Source: Actinobacillus succinogenes 130Z
Lineage (GTDB): Bacteria > Pseudomonadota > Gammaproteobacteria > Enterobacterales > Pasteurellaceae
Length of the DNA: 64,000 bases
Direction of reading: 5' to 3'
Assembly: GCF_000017245.1 (NCBI RefSeq)
Contig: NC_009655.1
Span: forward strand, 310,001 to 374,000
Under the pieces are notes generated by a model. It saw only the letters and a program-made list of their open reading frames with translations. It ran no database searches and was not told where the DNA came from. Made by a program: the position numbers and the translations under genes. Below are positions 12,562-22,640 of the stretch, in pieces; the stretch's first letter is position 1; every line of letters begins with the position of its first letter.

Positions 12562-12660
12562 ATCATCATGACTAAATAAACAAAGTACGTCCAAATGCCG
12601 TCGAGCCTTCTTTTATAAGGCTGTCTTTATTTAACGCTTTATTTACTTAGTCATGATGAT
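12562..12660 (-). repeat. long inverted repeat in the tRNA-Ala/23S spacer
   Basis: The arms are 12562-12585 and 12637-12660, complementary at 22 of 24 positions, with a loop of about 51 bases. The right arm abuts the 3' end of tRNA-Ala, so the structure forms immediately after the tRNA in the precursor. It may be a processing stem. Confidence 0.7.
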
Positions 12661-12736
12661 TGGTGGAGATAAGCGGGATCGAACCGCTGACCTCCTGCGT
12701 GCAAGGCAGGCGCTCTCCCAGCTGAGCTATATCCCC
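12661..12736 (-). tRNA. tRNA-Ala (TGC)
   Basis: 76 nt beginning GGGGATATAGCTCAGCTGG, with anticodon TGC and an encoded CCA end. D, anticodon and T arms are all canonical. It sits in the 16S-23S spacer. Confidence 0.98.
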
Positions 12737-12806
12737 GTTATCACAACTACGCTTGTCATTTACCCTTTCGCTTTTCACTCATCATTCGGCTTGCCACTCG
12801 TATGAG

Positions 12807-12883
<77 letters not shown>

Positions 12884-12924
12884 AAAAGGACGTCGCGTTA
12901 ATACACGTTCGCTTTGCTTTCTTC

Positions 12925-12950
12925 TATCAAACAATCTGTGTGAACACCGG
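12925..12950 (-). other. 16S processing stem, 3' arm
   Basis: Complementary to 14603-14628 with about three mismatches. This is the expected RNase III site of pre-16S rRNA. Confidence 0.78.
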
Positions 12951-12965
12951 TAATCCGTTCTTTAG

Positions 12966-14508
<1,543 letters not shown>

Positions 14509-14602
14509 AAAAAGTTTTTTCGCTCAATATACTGACATTCATTAATGTATTAACTTCGGTCAGCACCTTAAGTCTTCATTTATTTTTTCTAAACGAATCT
14601 TT

Positions 14603-14628
14603 CCGGTGCCCACACAGATTGTCTGATA
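14603..14628 (-). other. 16S processing stem, 5' arm
   Basis: Partner of 12925-12950. It lies between boxA and the 16S gene. Confidence 0.78.
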
Positions 14629-14630
14629 AA

Positions 14631-14643
14631 TTGTTAAAGAGCA
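14631..14643 (-). promoter_or_regulatory. boxA of the rRNA leader
   Basis: TGCTCTTTAACAA on the transcript strand is the canonical leader boxA. It is followed by the 16S processing stem, as in E. coli. Confidence 0.85.
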
Positions 14644-14705
14644 AAAAACAACGACGCACCGCTTGATTTGACTTCTTCACAACGGCGCGTCGTTGTGTGG
14701 GGCGT

Positions 14706-14733
14706 ATTATAGGGCTTTTAGAATCCTTTGCAA
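14706..14733 (-). promoter_or_regulatory. rRNA operon promoter
   Basis: TTGCAA (14728-14733), a 16-base spacer and a perfect TATAAT (14706-14711) on the minus strand. A GC-rich discriminator (ACGCCCC), typical of stringently controlled promoters, follows. The 50 bases upstream are A/T-rich and could be an UP element. The predicted transcript starts with a 10-bp hairpin (14648-14657 with 14687-14696). Confidence 0.85.
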
Positions 14734-14812
14734 GGGGTTTTTAGCAAAAAGTTCAAAATATTTTTCGTTCGTTTACAAATTAGTCAAAACCGTTAAAAAT
14801 TCTGCAAAAATT

Positions 14813-14845
14813 GACCGCACTTTGTGCAATCACAAAAGTGCGGTC
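14813..14845 (-). terminator. terminator of metPS-like operon (paired uptake signals)
   Basis: Opposed uptake signals at 14814 and 14836 form an 11-bp stem, extended by an inner GTG/CAC stem. It lies just after the small subunit stop codon and insulates it from the rRNA promoter. Confidence 0.8.
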
Positions 14846-14860
14846 GGTTTTCGCTTTCTT

Positions 14861-14953
14861 TTACTCTTTCGGCATCTTAATAATTGAAATGGTTAATCCG
14901 CCCCAAATGATAGCAAGCGCCACCACCATCATTATGATTGCACTGGTATTCAT
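14861..14953 (-). CDS. metS: MetS-family small subunit of NSS transporter (30 aa)
   Basis: A 30-residue single-span membrane microprotein, MNTSAIIMMVVALAIIWGGL followed by TISIIKMPKE. The hydrophobic core with W-G-G and a short charged tail fits the MetS family. In Corynebacterium MetS partners the sodium-dependent transporter MetP and is needed for methionine/alanine uptake. AAGGAGG precedes the ATG. The start overlaps the transporter stop codon (TGATG, one shared base), implying coupled translation and fixed stoichiometry. The gene is easily missed because of its size. Confidence 0.85.
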   Translation of the reverse strand: MNTSAIIMMVVALAIIWGGLTISIIKMPKE

Positions 14954-16458
14954 CACCGTTCCTCCTTATATTCTGTTACTACTTCATTTTTCCATTTTAA
15001 ACGGGAAAGCAAGAAGGCCACCACGAGCAACGTTATCGCCATGCCCCAGCCGAAGATATTAATAAACCAATCAGGATATCCTTCATAGCCTTCCGTAAAG
15101 ACTTTTGCTCCCTCGCTGAACAACATAAAAGCGAGAATCCCGGTTGTTACCACAATACATAAACGCCAAACGAACCCCACTTTAAAAGACGATGTTTCGT
15201 TGATGTGCTGACCGAGTACACCGAGTTTTTCATCCGCCACAATAACCATCAATGAAACGAATGCTACCGCAACAATACCGAAATAGTTCACAAACTTATC
15301 CATTACATCTAGCATCGGTAAACCTGTAGTCGAGCCGAATAAAATTACGGAAACCATCATCATCGGCAACCCCACCAGGAAAGTGACTTTCGAGCGACGA
15401 AGGCGTAATTTATCCTGTACGGCGGAAATAATCACTTCAATAACGGAAATGAATGACGTTAATGCCGCAAAAGTTAACGAACCGAAGAATAACACGCCGA
15501 TAACTTCACCGAACGGTGCTTCGTTAATAATGGTCGGAAAAGCAAAAAAGGCTAAACCGATCCCCCCCTTCGCTACTTCGCTCACTTCCTGTCCGTGTGC
15601 CGAGGCCATAAAACCGAGCGCGGCAAATACACCGATTCCCGCCAACAGTTCAAAGCTGGAATTAGCAAAACCTACCACTAAACCGGTGCCGGTTAAATCA
15701 GATTCTTTCTTTAAATATGAAGCGTAAGTAATCATAATTCCGAAACAAATAGATAACGAGAAGAAAATTTGCCCGTACGCCGCGATCCAAACACTCGGAT
15801 CGGACAATTTATCCCAATCCGGCGTAAACAGAGCATTTAGTCCTTTTGTCGCGCCCGGCAGGAAAAGAGAAGATGCCACAAGCAAAATGAACATCACCAC
15901 TAATACAGGCATAATAATGTTGGCGGATTTCGAAATCCCTTTTTGAACGCCTAAAGCCAACACGCCCAAGGCGGCCAACCAAACCGCAATCAGCGGCCCG
16001 ATAACAATGCCCACAAACTCGAAGCTCACACCTTGATTAATATCGCCGACTTTTAAATATTCGCTGACAAAAAACTGAACGGGATCATTGCCCCATGCAC
16101 CGGTAAAGGAAAAATAGGTATAAGTCGCCGCCCAACCGAGAACCACCGCATAATACAAACCGATAATGACATTCACCATCACTTGCCACCAGCCGAAAGT
16201 TTCAAAATGTTTATTGAAGCGGCGGTAAGACAACGGCGCACCTCCGCGATGACGGTGTCCGATAGCGTAATCCAAGAATAAAAGCGGAATACCGGCAGTT
16301 AATAACGCCACAATATAAGGAATAATAAATGCGCCGCCACCGTTTTCATAAGTCGTATAAGGGAAACGCCAAATGTTTCCCAACCCGACGGCGGAGCCGA
16401 TTGCCGCCATAATAAAAGCGCGACGCCCGGAAAATGTTTCACGTGTAGAATTCGACAT
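14953..16458 (-). CDS. metP: sodium-dependent amino-acid transporter, NSS/SNF family
   Basis: 501-aa inner-membrane protein of the neurotransmitter:sodium symporter family. GSAVGLGNIWRFPY near residue 16 is the Na+-binding unwound part of TM1, and G-G-G-A-F-I-I-P-Y of TM2 follows. About 11-12 hydrophobic segments are visible over the whole length. The 30-aa MetS-like partner encoded directly downstream points to the MetP group (methionine/alanine uptake). The substrate is inferred from that pairing only. The gene is the first of a two-gene operon ended by a terminator; its promoter must lie within 16459-16674. Confidence 0.85.
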   Translation of the reverse strand: MSNSTRETFSGRRAFIMAAIGSAVGLGNIWRFPYTTYENGGGAFIIPYIVALLTAGIPLLFLDYAIGHRHRGGAPLSYRRFNKHFETFGWWQVMVNVIIGLYYAVVLGWAATYTYFSFTGAWGNDPVQFFVSEYLKVGDINQGVSFEFVGIVIGPLIAVWLAALGVLALGVQKGISKSANIIMPVLVVMFILLVASSLFLPGATKGLNALFTPDWDKLSDPSVWIAAYGQIFFSLSICFGIMITYASYLKKESDLTGTGLVVGFANSSFELLAGIGVFAALGFMASAHGQEVSEVAKGGIGLAFFAFPTIINEAPFGEVIGVLFFGSLTFAALTSFISVIEVIISAVQDKLRLRRSKVTFLVGLPMMMVSVILFGSTTGLPMLDVMDKFVNYFGIVAVAFVSLMVIVADEKLGVLGQHINETSSFKVGFVWRLCIVVTTGILAFMLFSEGAKVFTEGYEGYPDWFINIFGWGMAITLLVVAFLLSRLKWKNEVVTEYKEER

Positions 16459-16674
16459 TCTGACACCCCTTTGTTGTTATAAGTAAAGATTAAGTCAAGA
16501 TATTGAATAAGAAAATATAAAGGAAAAATCCGATCAGTCAATAAAAAACTGGTCAGCAAAAAGGTTTAAGCTCGACTGTTACGCGGAAATTCCGCATAAA
16601 ACTCGACGTCCGTCGCATCACGCCGTTCTGAGCATACTATGCTAAAATAGCTTTATTTCACATCGGAAGACATC

Positions 16675-17229
16675 ATGCAAAAACGCGTTTTCATCACTCA
16701 CGGTTACACGGCAAACTCGCAAAAACATTGGTTTCCCTGGCTAAAAGTGCGGTTAGAAAATGAAGGATTTTCCGTGACGGTTTTCGATATGCCAGATGCC
16801 GATAAACCGAATCCCACCGCTTGGCTGACACACCATCGGACTCATATTCCTCAGCTGTATCCACAGGATATTTTTATCGGACACAGTTTGGGTTGCATTG
16901 CTACGTTACACTTTCTCGCACAGCAAGCGCAGCCTGTGAGCGGATTAATTTTAGTGGCGGGATTTGATCAATCGCTACCGAATCTGCCCGAACTGAACGC
17001 TTTCGCTGCACAAAAACCGGATTATAATGCGCTTATTCGGCATATCCCGCAACGTACCGTTATCGCCTCGCTGGACGATGATATCGTGAATCCCGCTTTC
17101 AGCGAACAACTGGCCGTAAATCTGCAAGCAAAATACGTCACTATGCAAGGTTACAAGCATTTCACTGATCGCCAGGGTGTCACTCAATTATCTTTCGTTT
17201 ATGAAGAAATTATGGCATTTGCCGAATAA
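16675..17229 (+). CDS. small serine hydrolase, RBBP9/YdeN family
   Basis: 184-aa cytoplasmic alpha/beta-hydrolase. FITHGYTANSQKHWFPWL at the N-terminus and the nucleophile motif G-H-S-L-G-C (about residues 67-72) are typical of RBBP9/YdeN proteins. The acid is likely in ASLDDDIVNP and the histidine in GYKHFTDRQG. The physiological substrate of this family is unknown in bacteria. A single gene with a -10-like TATGCTAAAAT upstream; an uptake signal lies inside it (16745). Confidence 0.8.
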   Translation: MQKRVFITHGYTANSQKHWFPWLKVRLENEGFSVTVFDMPDADKPNPTAWLTHHRTHIPQLYPQDIFIGHSLGCIATLHFLAQQAQPVSGLILVAGFDQSLPNLPELNAFAAQKPDYNALIRHIPQRTVIASLDDDIVNPAFSEQLAVNLQAKYVTMQGYKHFTDRQGVTQLSFVYEEIMAFAE

Positions 17230-17294
17230 AAGCGCGGTCGAAAACCGGCATGTTTTTTCAGAAAAAAATGGTTAAAATTCCGACCGCACTTTTT
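17227..17294 (+). terminator. possible terminator using a degenerate uptake-signal pair
   Basis: AAAAGCGCGGTCG (17227-17239, one base off the signal) can pair with the opposed true signal ending at 17293, followed by a T-run. The loop is long (about 40 bases), so efficiency is uncertain. Confidence 0.5.
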
Positions 17295-17307
17295 TCTACT
17301 CCTTTTG

Positions 17308-17323
17308 TGTGATCAAGATCATA
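17308..17323 (+). promoter_or_regulatory. CRP site upstream of manXYZ
   Basis: TGTGATCAAGATCATA matches the CRP consensus in both halves, with one mismatch. It lies about 150 bases before manX, consistent with catabolite control of a PTS operon. It also resembles an FNR site (GTGAT-N4-ATCAT), so assignment is not exclusive. Confidence 0.65.
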
Positions 17324-17456
17324 TTTTAAGCAAAAAAAATTTGACTATTTTTACTTGCCGTTTAGACTTGCCGGAATCAGCAACCGTTTGCATTATTATT
17401 TGACGAAGTGCTGAAACGTGACAATTATAAATTTTAATTACAAACGGAGATCTGAA

Positions 17457-18428
17457 ATGACTCATCTTATCGTTGCGACACACGGTAAATTTTCAGAAGA
17501 AATCGTAAACTCTGCAGCAATGGTTTTCGGTGAAGATGAAAATACCCATGTTGTCACATTCTTACCTGGCGAAGGCGGTGACGACTTAGTTGCAAAATAC
17601 AACGTAATCATCGAGACTTTGCCTGAAAACGAACCTGTCTTGTTTATGGTGGACTTATTCGGCGGCAGCCCTTATAACGCCGCAGCCCGCATCGCCACCA
17701 ACCGTGAAAATACCGATATCGTCACCGGTATCAGCCTGCCGATGTTACTGGAAACATTGGATGCCAAAGACAGCGCGTCTTTAGACGAATTGGTCGAAAC
17801 GGCAAAAGAAGTCGGTATGCTAGCGGTGAAATCCTTCCGTAATCCGGAACCGAAAGCCGGGCCTGCGGTAAAAGCAGAAGAAAAACCGGCAGCACCGGTT
17901 CCGTCCGAACCGCGCGATCCGAATTTAAAAGGCAATATGAACATCTCATTGCTACGCATCGACAGCCGTTTAATCCACGGACAAGTCATGACTTCTTGGG
18001 CTAAAGCCGTAAAATGCGAGGCAATCTTCGCTATCAACGACGGAGTGGCAAAAGATGATATTCGTCGCGAATTACTGCTTCAAATCGTCCCGTCTCATTT
18101 GAAAGGTTATGTCATTACAGTTGAGAAAGCCATCAAAGTATGGCACAACCCGAAATATGCCGGCAAAAACATCATTTGGTTGGTCACCAATCCGGCAGAT
18201 ATTGTGCGCTTAATCGAAGGCGGTGTGAAAATCAACTCGGTCAACGTAGGCGGTATGACTTATCGAGAAGGTGACAAACTGATTTCACAAGCAGTTGCCG
18301 TAAACAAAGACGACGTGGCGGCATTCAAAAAATTATTGGAACTCGGCGTGGATATGTCGCTTCAGCAGGTCGCCGCGAACCGTAAAGAACCGCTCACTCA
18401 AGAAAAACTTGATGCAATTCAATTCTGA
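17457..18428 (+). CDS. manX: mannose-family PTS enzyme IIAB
   Basis: 323-aa cytoplasmic phosphocarrier of the mannose/glucose phosphotransferase system. The IIA domain (residues 1 to about 130) has the phosphorylated histidine H9 in VATHGKFSEE and DLFGGSPYN. An Ala/Pro-rich linker (about 135-160, PKAGPAVKAEEKPAAPVP) joins it to the IIB domain, whose active histidine is in RIDSRLIHGQV. I chose the ATG at 17457 because ACGGAGA precedes it and MTHLIVATHGK aligns with known IIA starts. It is first of the three-gene man operon. Confidence 0.95.
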   Translation: MTHLIVATHGKFSEEIVNSAAMVFGEDENTHVVTFLPGEGGDDLVAKYNVIIETLPENEPVLFMVDLFGGSPYNAAARIATNRENTDIVTGISLPMLLETLDAKDSASLDELVETAKEVGMLAVKSFRNPEPKAGPAVKAEEKPAAPVPSEPRDPNLKGNMNISLLRIDSRLIHGQVMTSWAKAVKCEAIFAINDGVAKDDIRRELLLQIVPSHLKGYVITVEKAIKVWHNPKYAGKNIIWLVTNPADIVRLIEGGVKINSVNVGGMTYREGDKLISQAVAVNKDDVAAFKKLLELGVDMSLQQVAANRKEPLTQEKLDAIQF

Positions 18429-18442
18429 TTCAGGAAAACATT

Positions 18443-19240
18443 ATGACTACATTAGAAATTATTTTAGTAACCCTCGTCGCCGCTGTTTGCGGTATGGGTT
18501 CCGTACTTGATGAACGTCAAACCCACCGTCCGTTAGTTGCCTGTACCTTAATCGGTTTGGTATTAGGCGACTTACAATCCGGCATAATTGTCGGCGGTAT
18601 GCTGGAAATGTTGGCGTTAGGCTGGATGAATGTCGGTGCGGCAATGGCACCGGACGCCGCGTTAGCCTCCGTTATCGCCGCCATTCTGGTCATCAAAGGC
18701 GGTCAGGATAAAGCAACCGCTATCGCAGTGGCCATTCCGGTTGCGGCGGCAGGTCAGGTATTAACTATCTTCGTGCGTACTTTAACCATTTTCCTGCAAC
18801 ACAAAGCCGATGATTATGCGGAACAAGCCAACTTCCGCGGCATTGAGTTTTGTCACTTTGCCGGTCTGAGTTTACAGGCGTTACGCGTTGCCATTCCGAC
18901 ATTCTTCGTCGCATTGGTTGCCGGTACGGACACCGTAACCGAAGCGTTAAACGCCATCCCTGAAGTAGTCACCCGCGGTTTACAAATCGCCGGCGGATTT
19001 ATCGTAGTTGTCGGTTACGCCATGGTTATCAATATGATGCGTGCCGGTGCGTTAATGCCGTTCTTCTTCATGGGCTTCGTTATCGCCTCTTTCTCGAACT
19101 ACAACTTAGTCGGTTTGGGGTTCTTGGGGGCGTGTTTAGCCTTAATCTACATCCAATTAAATCCGCAATTTAACCAATCCGCAGGACAAGTCGGCAATGC
19201 CAAACGCGAACTTGCGGACGACGAACTTGAAGGTCTATAA
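18443..19240 (+). CDS. manY: mannose-family PTS enzyme IIC
   Basis: 265-aa membrane channel subunit of the mannose PTS. It begins MTTLEIILVTLVAAVCGMGS and has multiple hydrophobic spans with the conserved GLVLGDLQSGIIVGGMLEM-type stretch near residue 40. Together with IID it forms the sugar translocation pathway. It lies 14 bases after manX and 14 before manZ, clearly one operon. Confidence 0.95.
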   Translation: MTTLEIILVTLVAAVCGMGSVLDERQTHRPLVACTLIGLVLGDLQSGIIVGGMLEMLALGWMNVGAAMAPDAALASVIAAILVIKGGQDKATAIAVAIPVAAAGQVLTIFVRTLTIFLQHKADDYAEQANFRGIEFCHFAGLSLQALRVAIPTFFVALVAGTDTVTEALNAIPEVVTRGLQIAGGFIVVVGYAMVINMMRAGALMPFFFMGFVIASFSNYNLVGLGFLGACLALIYIQLNPQFNQSAGQVGNAKRELADDELEGL

Positions 19241-19254
19241 GAAGGAATACGAAA

Positions 19255-20082
19255 ATGTCTGAGAAAAAACAATTAACTGCGCGCGATATTCGCTCAACTT
19301 ACTGGCGTTCAACATTCCTTTTAGGTTCTTTCAACTTTGAACGTATGCAATCCATGGGTTTTTGCGTATCCATGATCCCGGCGATCAAACGTCTTTACAG
19401 TGATAAAGAAGATCAAGCCGCCGCTTTAAAGCGCCACTTGGAATTCTTCAATACCCAACCTTGGATCGGTTCCGCCATCATGGGCGTAACGGCGGCTATG
19501 GAACAGGAACGCGCCAACGGTGCGGATATCGACGACGCCGCAATCAGCGGGGTAAAAGTCGGTCTTATGGGGCCGTTAGCCGGTGTGGGCGACCCGATTT
19601 TCTGGGGAACCTTACGTCCGGTGTTAGCCGCATTGGGCGCCGGTCTTGCTATCAGCGGCAGCATTCTCGGTCCGCTTCTGTTTTTTATCGGTATCAATAT
19701 TTTCCGTGCGTTAACTCGTTGGTACGGCTTTAAATACGGTTATACCAAAGGGACGGAAATCGTGTCCGATATGAGCGGCGGTCGTTTACAGAAAGTGACT
19801 CAAGGGGCATCCATTCTCGGTCTGTTCGTGATGGGCTCGCTGGTGTCGAAATGGACGAGCATTAATATCCCGCTTGAACTTTCACGCTATAAAAACGCCA
19901 TAGGAGAAGAGGTGGTCACCACGGTTCAAAGCGTGTTAGACGAGCTACTCCCTGGTTTGGCGGCATTATTACTGACCTTCGTCTGTATGTGGTTGTTACG
20001 CAAAAAAGTCAACGCTATGTACATCATCTTCGCTTTATTCGGTGTGGGAATTTTAGGCTACTGGTTAGGTATTTTGGCCTAA
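19255..20082 (+). CDS. manZ: mannose-family PTS enzyme IID
   Basis: 275-aa IID subunit. The N-terminal STFLLGSFNFERMQSMGF and the GLMGPLAGVGDPIFWGTLRP motif (about residue 103) are diagnostic of the family. The C-terminal half is hydrophobic. It forms the membrane complex with ManY. It is the last gene of the operon and is followed by a strong terminator. The system probably imports mannose, glucose and related hexoses. Confidence 0.95.
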   Translation: MSEKKQLTARDIRSTYWRSTFLLGSFNFERMQSMGFCVSMIPAIKRLYSDKEDQAAALKRHLEFFNTQPWIGSAIMGVTAAMEQERANGADIDDAAISGVKVGLMGPLAGVGDPIFWGTLRPVLAALGAGLAISGSILGPLLFFIGINIFRALTRWYGFKYGYTKGTEIVSDMSGGRLQKVTQGASILGLFVMGSLVSKWTSINIPLELSRYKNAIGEEVVTTVQSVLDELLPGLAALLLTFVCMWLLRKKVNAMYIIFALFGVGILGYWLGILA

Positions 20083-20105
20083 CATATCCGGAACATGATA
20101 TAATT

Positions 20106-20134
20106 CAGGGCAGTCTTCTGACTGCCCTGTTTTT
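20106..20134 (+). terminator. terminator of manXYZ
   Basis: A 10-bp perfect stem CAGGGCAGTC / GACTGCCCTG with a TTCT loop, then TTTTTA. Confidence 0.93.
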
Positions 20135-20188
20135 ATTTAAGCCTAAAGTGCGGTCGATTTTTTCATCGTTTTTTTTAAAAGGATCATC

Positions 20189-20572
20189 ATGAAACTCAAA
20201 GATCTCATCCAGCCGCCGCCGAGCGAAACTTACGTAAAAAATTCATCGCCGTTAGTGACCGCACTTTTAATTATCGCAGGATTACTATGGTATGTAACGC
20301 AGTACGGTTCCATTATTGCTTTGGTGTTGGCGCTGTTTGTGCTGATGGGGCAGAAAATGCTGTTGGCGCAGGCGAATAAAGACTTTCACGAAATGTATTT
20401 GTCCCGACAACAGTTTGAAACCACTCAAAACCCGGATTATTTACGTTATATTCGGGCGCGAAGCGAACAAATGTTACGGGACAACAAAGTCTTATCCGAC
20501 AAGGCCAAACGTGAAATCGCAAAATTACAAGCTTATGTCGCCGAAAATCTGAAAGAGGAAAATCCGCAATGA
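20189..20572 (+). CDS. small inner-membrane protein of unknown function
   Basis: I do not recognise a named family. The 127-aa protein has a short polar N-terminus, a hydrophobic segment that could form one long or two short spans (about residues 22-55, VTALLIIAGLLWYVTQYGS and onward), and a charged helical C-terminal half (about 65-125) rich in Q, K, R and E. The stop codon overlaps the mobB start (ATGA), so the two are translationally coupled. Whether it has anything to do with molybdenum cofactor is unknown. An uptake signal (20258) lies in its coding sequence. Confidence 0.75.
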   Translation: MKLKDLIQPPPSETYVKNSSPLVTALLIIAGLLWYVTQYGSIIALVLALFVLMGQKMLLAQANKDFHEMYLSRQQFETTQNPDYLRYIRARSEQMLRDNKVLSDKAKREIAKLQAYVAENLKEENPQ

Positions 20573-21069
20573 TTCCGATTCTGGGCATTACCGGTTACAG
20601 CGGCAGCGGCAAAACCACTTTATTAGAAAAAATCGTACCGGAATTGACCGCACTTGGGGTGCGCGTCGCAGTAATCAAACACAGCCATCACAATGCCACG
20701 GTAGATAAAGAAGGCAAAGACAGTTGGCGCATGAAAGAAGCGGGCGCCGGCCAAGTAATTATGGCGTGCGACAACCGTTGGGCGTTAATGACGGAAACCC
20801 CGCACGCGCCGGTTTCGCTGGATTATCTGACGGCGCAGTTTGATCCGAATCTGACGGATCTCGTGTTAGTGGAAGGGTTCAAACAGGAACCGATTCCGAA
20901 AATTCTGCTTCATCGCAAAGCCATGACGAAGCCCTTGCCGGAAATTGATGAAAAGGTGCTAGCCATCGCCACGGATTATCCGTTAAATACCGATAAAGTG
21001 CGGTTAAATATTAACGAGATTTCACAAATCGCCGCCTTTATTTTTGCTTATTACCAACAACAGAAATAA
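20569..21069 (+). CDS. mobB: molybdopterin-guanine dinucleotide biosynthesis adapter MobB
   Basis: 166-aa GTP-binding protein that assists MobA in attaching GMP to molybdopterin for DMSO reductase-family enzymes. The P-loop is GYSGSGKTT (residues 8-16). KHSHHNATVDKEGKDSWRM is the conserved switch-like segment, and L-V-L-V-E-G-F is present. Coupled to the preceding small membrane protein by a 4-base overlap and 2 bases from the following transporter. In E. coli mobA and mobB are adjacent; here mobA lies about 17 kb away. Confidence 0.92.
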   Translation: MIPILGITGYSGSGKTTLLEKIVPELTALGVRVAVIKHSHHNATVDKEGKDSWRMKEAGAGQVIMACDNRWALMTETPHAPVSLDYLTAQFDPNLTDLVLVEGFKQEPIPKILLHRKAMTKPLPEIDEKVLAIATDYPLNTDKVRLNINEISQIAAFIFAYYQQQK

Positions 21070-21071
21070 CC

Positions 21072-22496
21072 ATGAACAGCGCCCATGAAAAAACACAAAC
21101 ACCGTCGCAGGATTATCGCTCGCTTGCGTGGATTGCCGCTATGGCGCTGTTTATGCAATCCCTCGACGCTACGATTTTAAATACGGCGTTGCCCGCCATT
21201 TCCCGCAGCCTGCATCAATCACCGCTGGAAATGGAACTGGCAATCATCAGCTACGCCCTTACCGTGGCGGCGGTCATTCCTTTAAGCGGTTGGATTGCCG
21301 ACCGTTTCGGCACATTGTTTACCTTTCGTGGTGCGGTATTCATTTTCACTCTCGGTTCTTTAGCTTGCGCACTTTCCGCCGACTTGGACACATTAGTGGC
21401 TTCGCGCATCTTACAAGGCGTAGGCGGCGCGTTAATGCTGCCCGTAGCACGCTTAGCCATTATCCGCAATGTGGCGAAAAGCCAGCTTATCGTAGCATGG
21501 AATTTAATGGCGATGGCGGGCTTAATCGGACCGGTATTAGGGCCGATTCTCGGCGGCTGGATTGTCACCCACACCAGTTGGCCGTGGATTTTTCTGATTA
21601 ATATTCCCATCGGTATAATCGGGATGACGGTGGTAGGAAAATACATGACCAACAATTACGGCAATGTCGGGAAACTGGATTGGTTAGGATTTCTGTTGTT
21701 TGCCGCGGGATTAGTAACGACGACTTACGGACTGGATGTGATCGCCGAAAATCTGGCAAATAAAAGCAAAGCGATAACGCTGATCAGCATCGGCGCACTC
21801 TTACTTGCTTCATACGGTCTGTACGCCTTACGGGTAAATAACCCGCTGATTCCTTTGTCTTTATTGCGATTCCGAACATTCAATCTGGGTATTCTCGGCA
21901 ATCTGTTTATTCGTATTTCCGGTTCCGGCGTTCCCTTCCTGTTGCCGTTAATGTGGCAGGTTGCGTTCAATTTTGATGCGCAAACCGCCGGCTTTATGCT
22001 GGCGCCTATCGCTATCAGTTCGATTCTGGCAAAATCCTTTGCCACCAAAATTCTCTATCGGTTCGGTTACCGCAATAGTTTAGTGGTTAACGCCATACTG
22101 ATGGCGGCGGCGATTGCCGCTATGTCCCGGTTCACGCAGGACACACCGTTGTGGCTGTATGTGCCGATTATGATGTGGTACGGCTGTTGTATGTCGCTGA
22201 TGTTTACGGCGGTAAACACGCTAACGGTGTGTGATTTGCCGGATCATCTGGCGGGTTCCGGTTCCACCGTTTTAAGTATGATGCAACAACTGGGAATCGG
22301 TGTGGGAATTGCGATTTCTTCCGTGATACTCGCCCTGTTTCGCGAACATTTCGGGCAAACGGACGATTTAGCTTCCGCATTCAGTCACACGTTTCTGGTT
22401 TCATCCCTGTTTGCCGTTGGGTTGGCATGCATTATGGCCTGTTTGCATCCGGAGGACGGCAATAATCTGCGCAACCGAAAACCGCAGAAAAACTGA
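21072..22496 (+). CDS. MFS drug-efflux protein, DHA2 (MdtD-like)
   Basis: 474-aa major facilitator with 14 predicted spans, closest in pattern to E. coli MdtD (471 aa). LFMQSLDATILNTALPAI at TM1 (with the D of motif D1), SGWIADRFGT (motif A) and R-I-L-Q-G-V-G-G-A (motif B) are present. FINIPIG follows TM6. The substrate is not predictable from sequence. It starts 2 bases after mobB, so it is co-transcribed. The stop codon overlaps a terminator made of paired uptake signals. Confidence 0.85.
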   Translation: MNSAHEKTQTPSQDYRSLAWIAAMALFMQSLDATILNTALPAISRSLHQSPLEMELAIISYALTVAAVIPLSGWIADRFGTLFTFRGAVFIFTLGSLACALSADLDTLVASRILQGVGGALMLPVARLAIIRNVAKSQLIVAWNLMAMAGLIGPVLGPILGGWIVTHTSWPWIFLINIPIGIIGMTVVGKYMTNNYGNVGKLDWLGFLLFAAGLVTTTYGLDVIAENLANKSKAITLISIGALLLASYGLYALRVNNPLIPLSLLRFRTFNLGILGNLFIRISGSGVPFLLPLMWQVAFNFDAQTAGFMLAPIAISSILAKSFATKILYRFGYRNSLVVNAILMAAAIAAMSRFTQDTPLWLYVPIMMWYGCCMSLMFTAVNTLTVCDLPDHLAGSGSTVLSMMQQLGIGVGIAISSVILALFREHFGQTDDLASAFSHTFLVSSLFAVGLACIMACLHPEDGNNLRNRKPQKN

Positions 22497-22539
22497 CCGC
22501 ACTTCACAAAATTTCAGCAGAATCCATAAAAGTGCGGTC
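22495..22539 (+). terminator. terminator made of paired uptake signals
   Basis: GACCGCACTT (22495-22504) pairs with AAGTGCGGTC (22530-22539) across a 25-base loop. It overlaps the stop codon of the exporter. The run 22545-22640 holds only a small 7-bp hairpin (about 22596-22613). Confidence 0.6.
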
Positions 22540-22640
22540 GCAAAAGCTAAGTTTTTTGAACGTCGGCTCCCCCCACGGCTCCGAAGGGACGAACAATCGC
22601 CAACCGGCGATTAAGCGCAAAAAGCAATATTTTTTATCCT

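Noticed and set aside
22590..22620. 7-bp hairpin as mgtC terminator
   Set aside because: No T-run follows on the minus strand and the stem is short; left unassigned.
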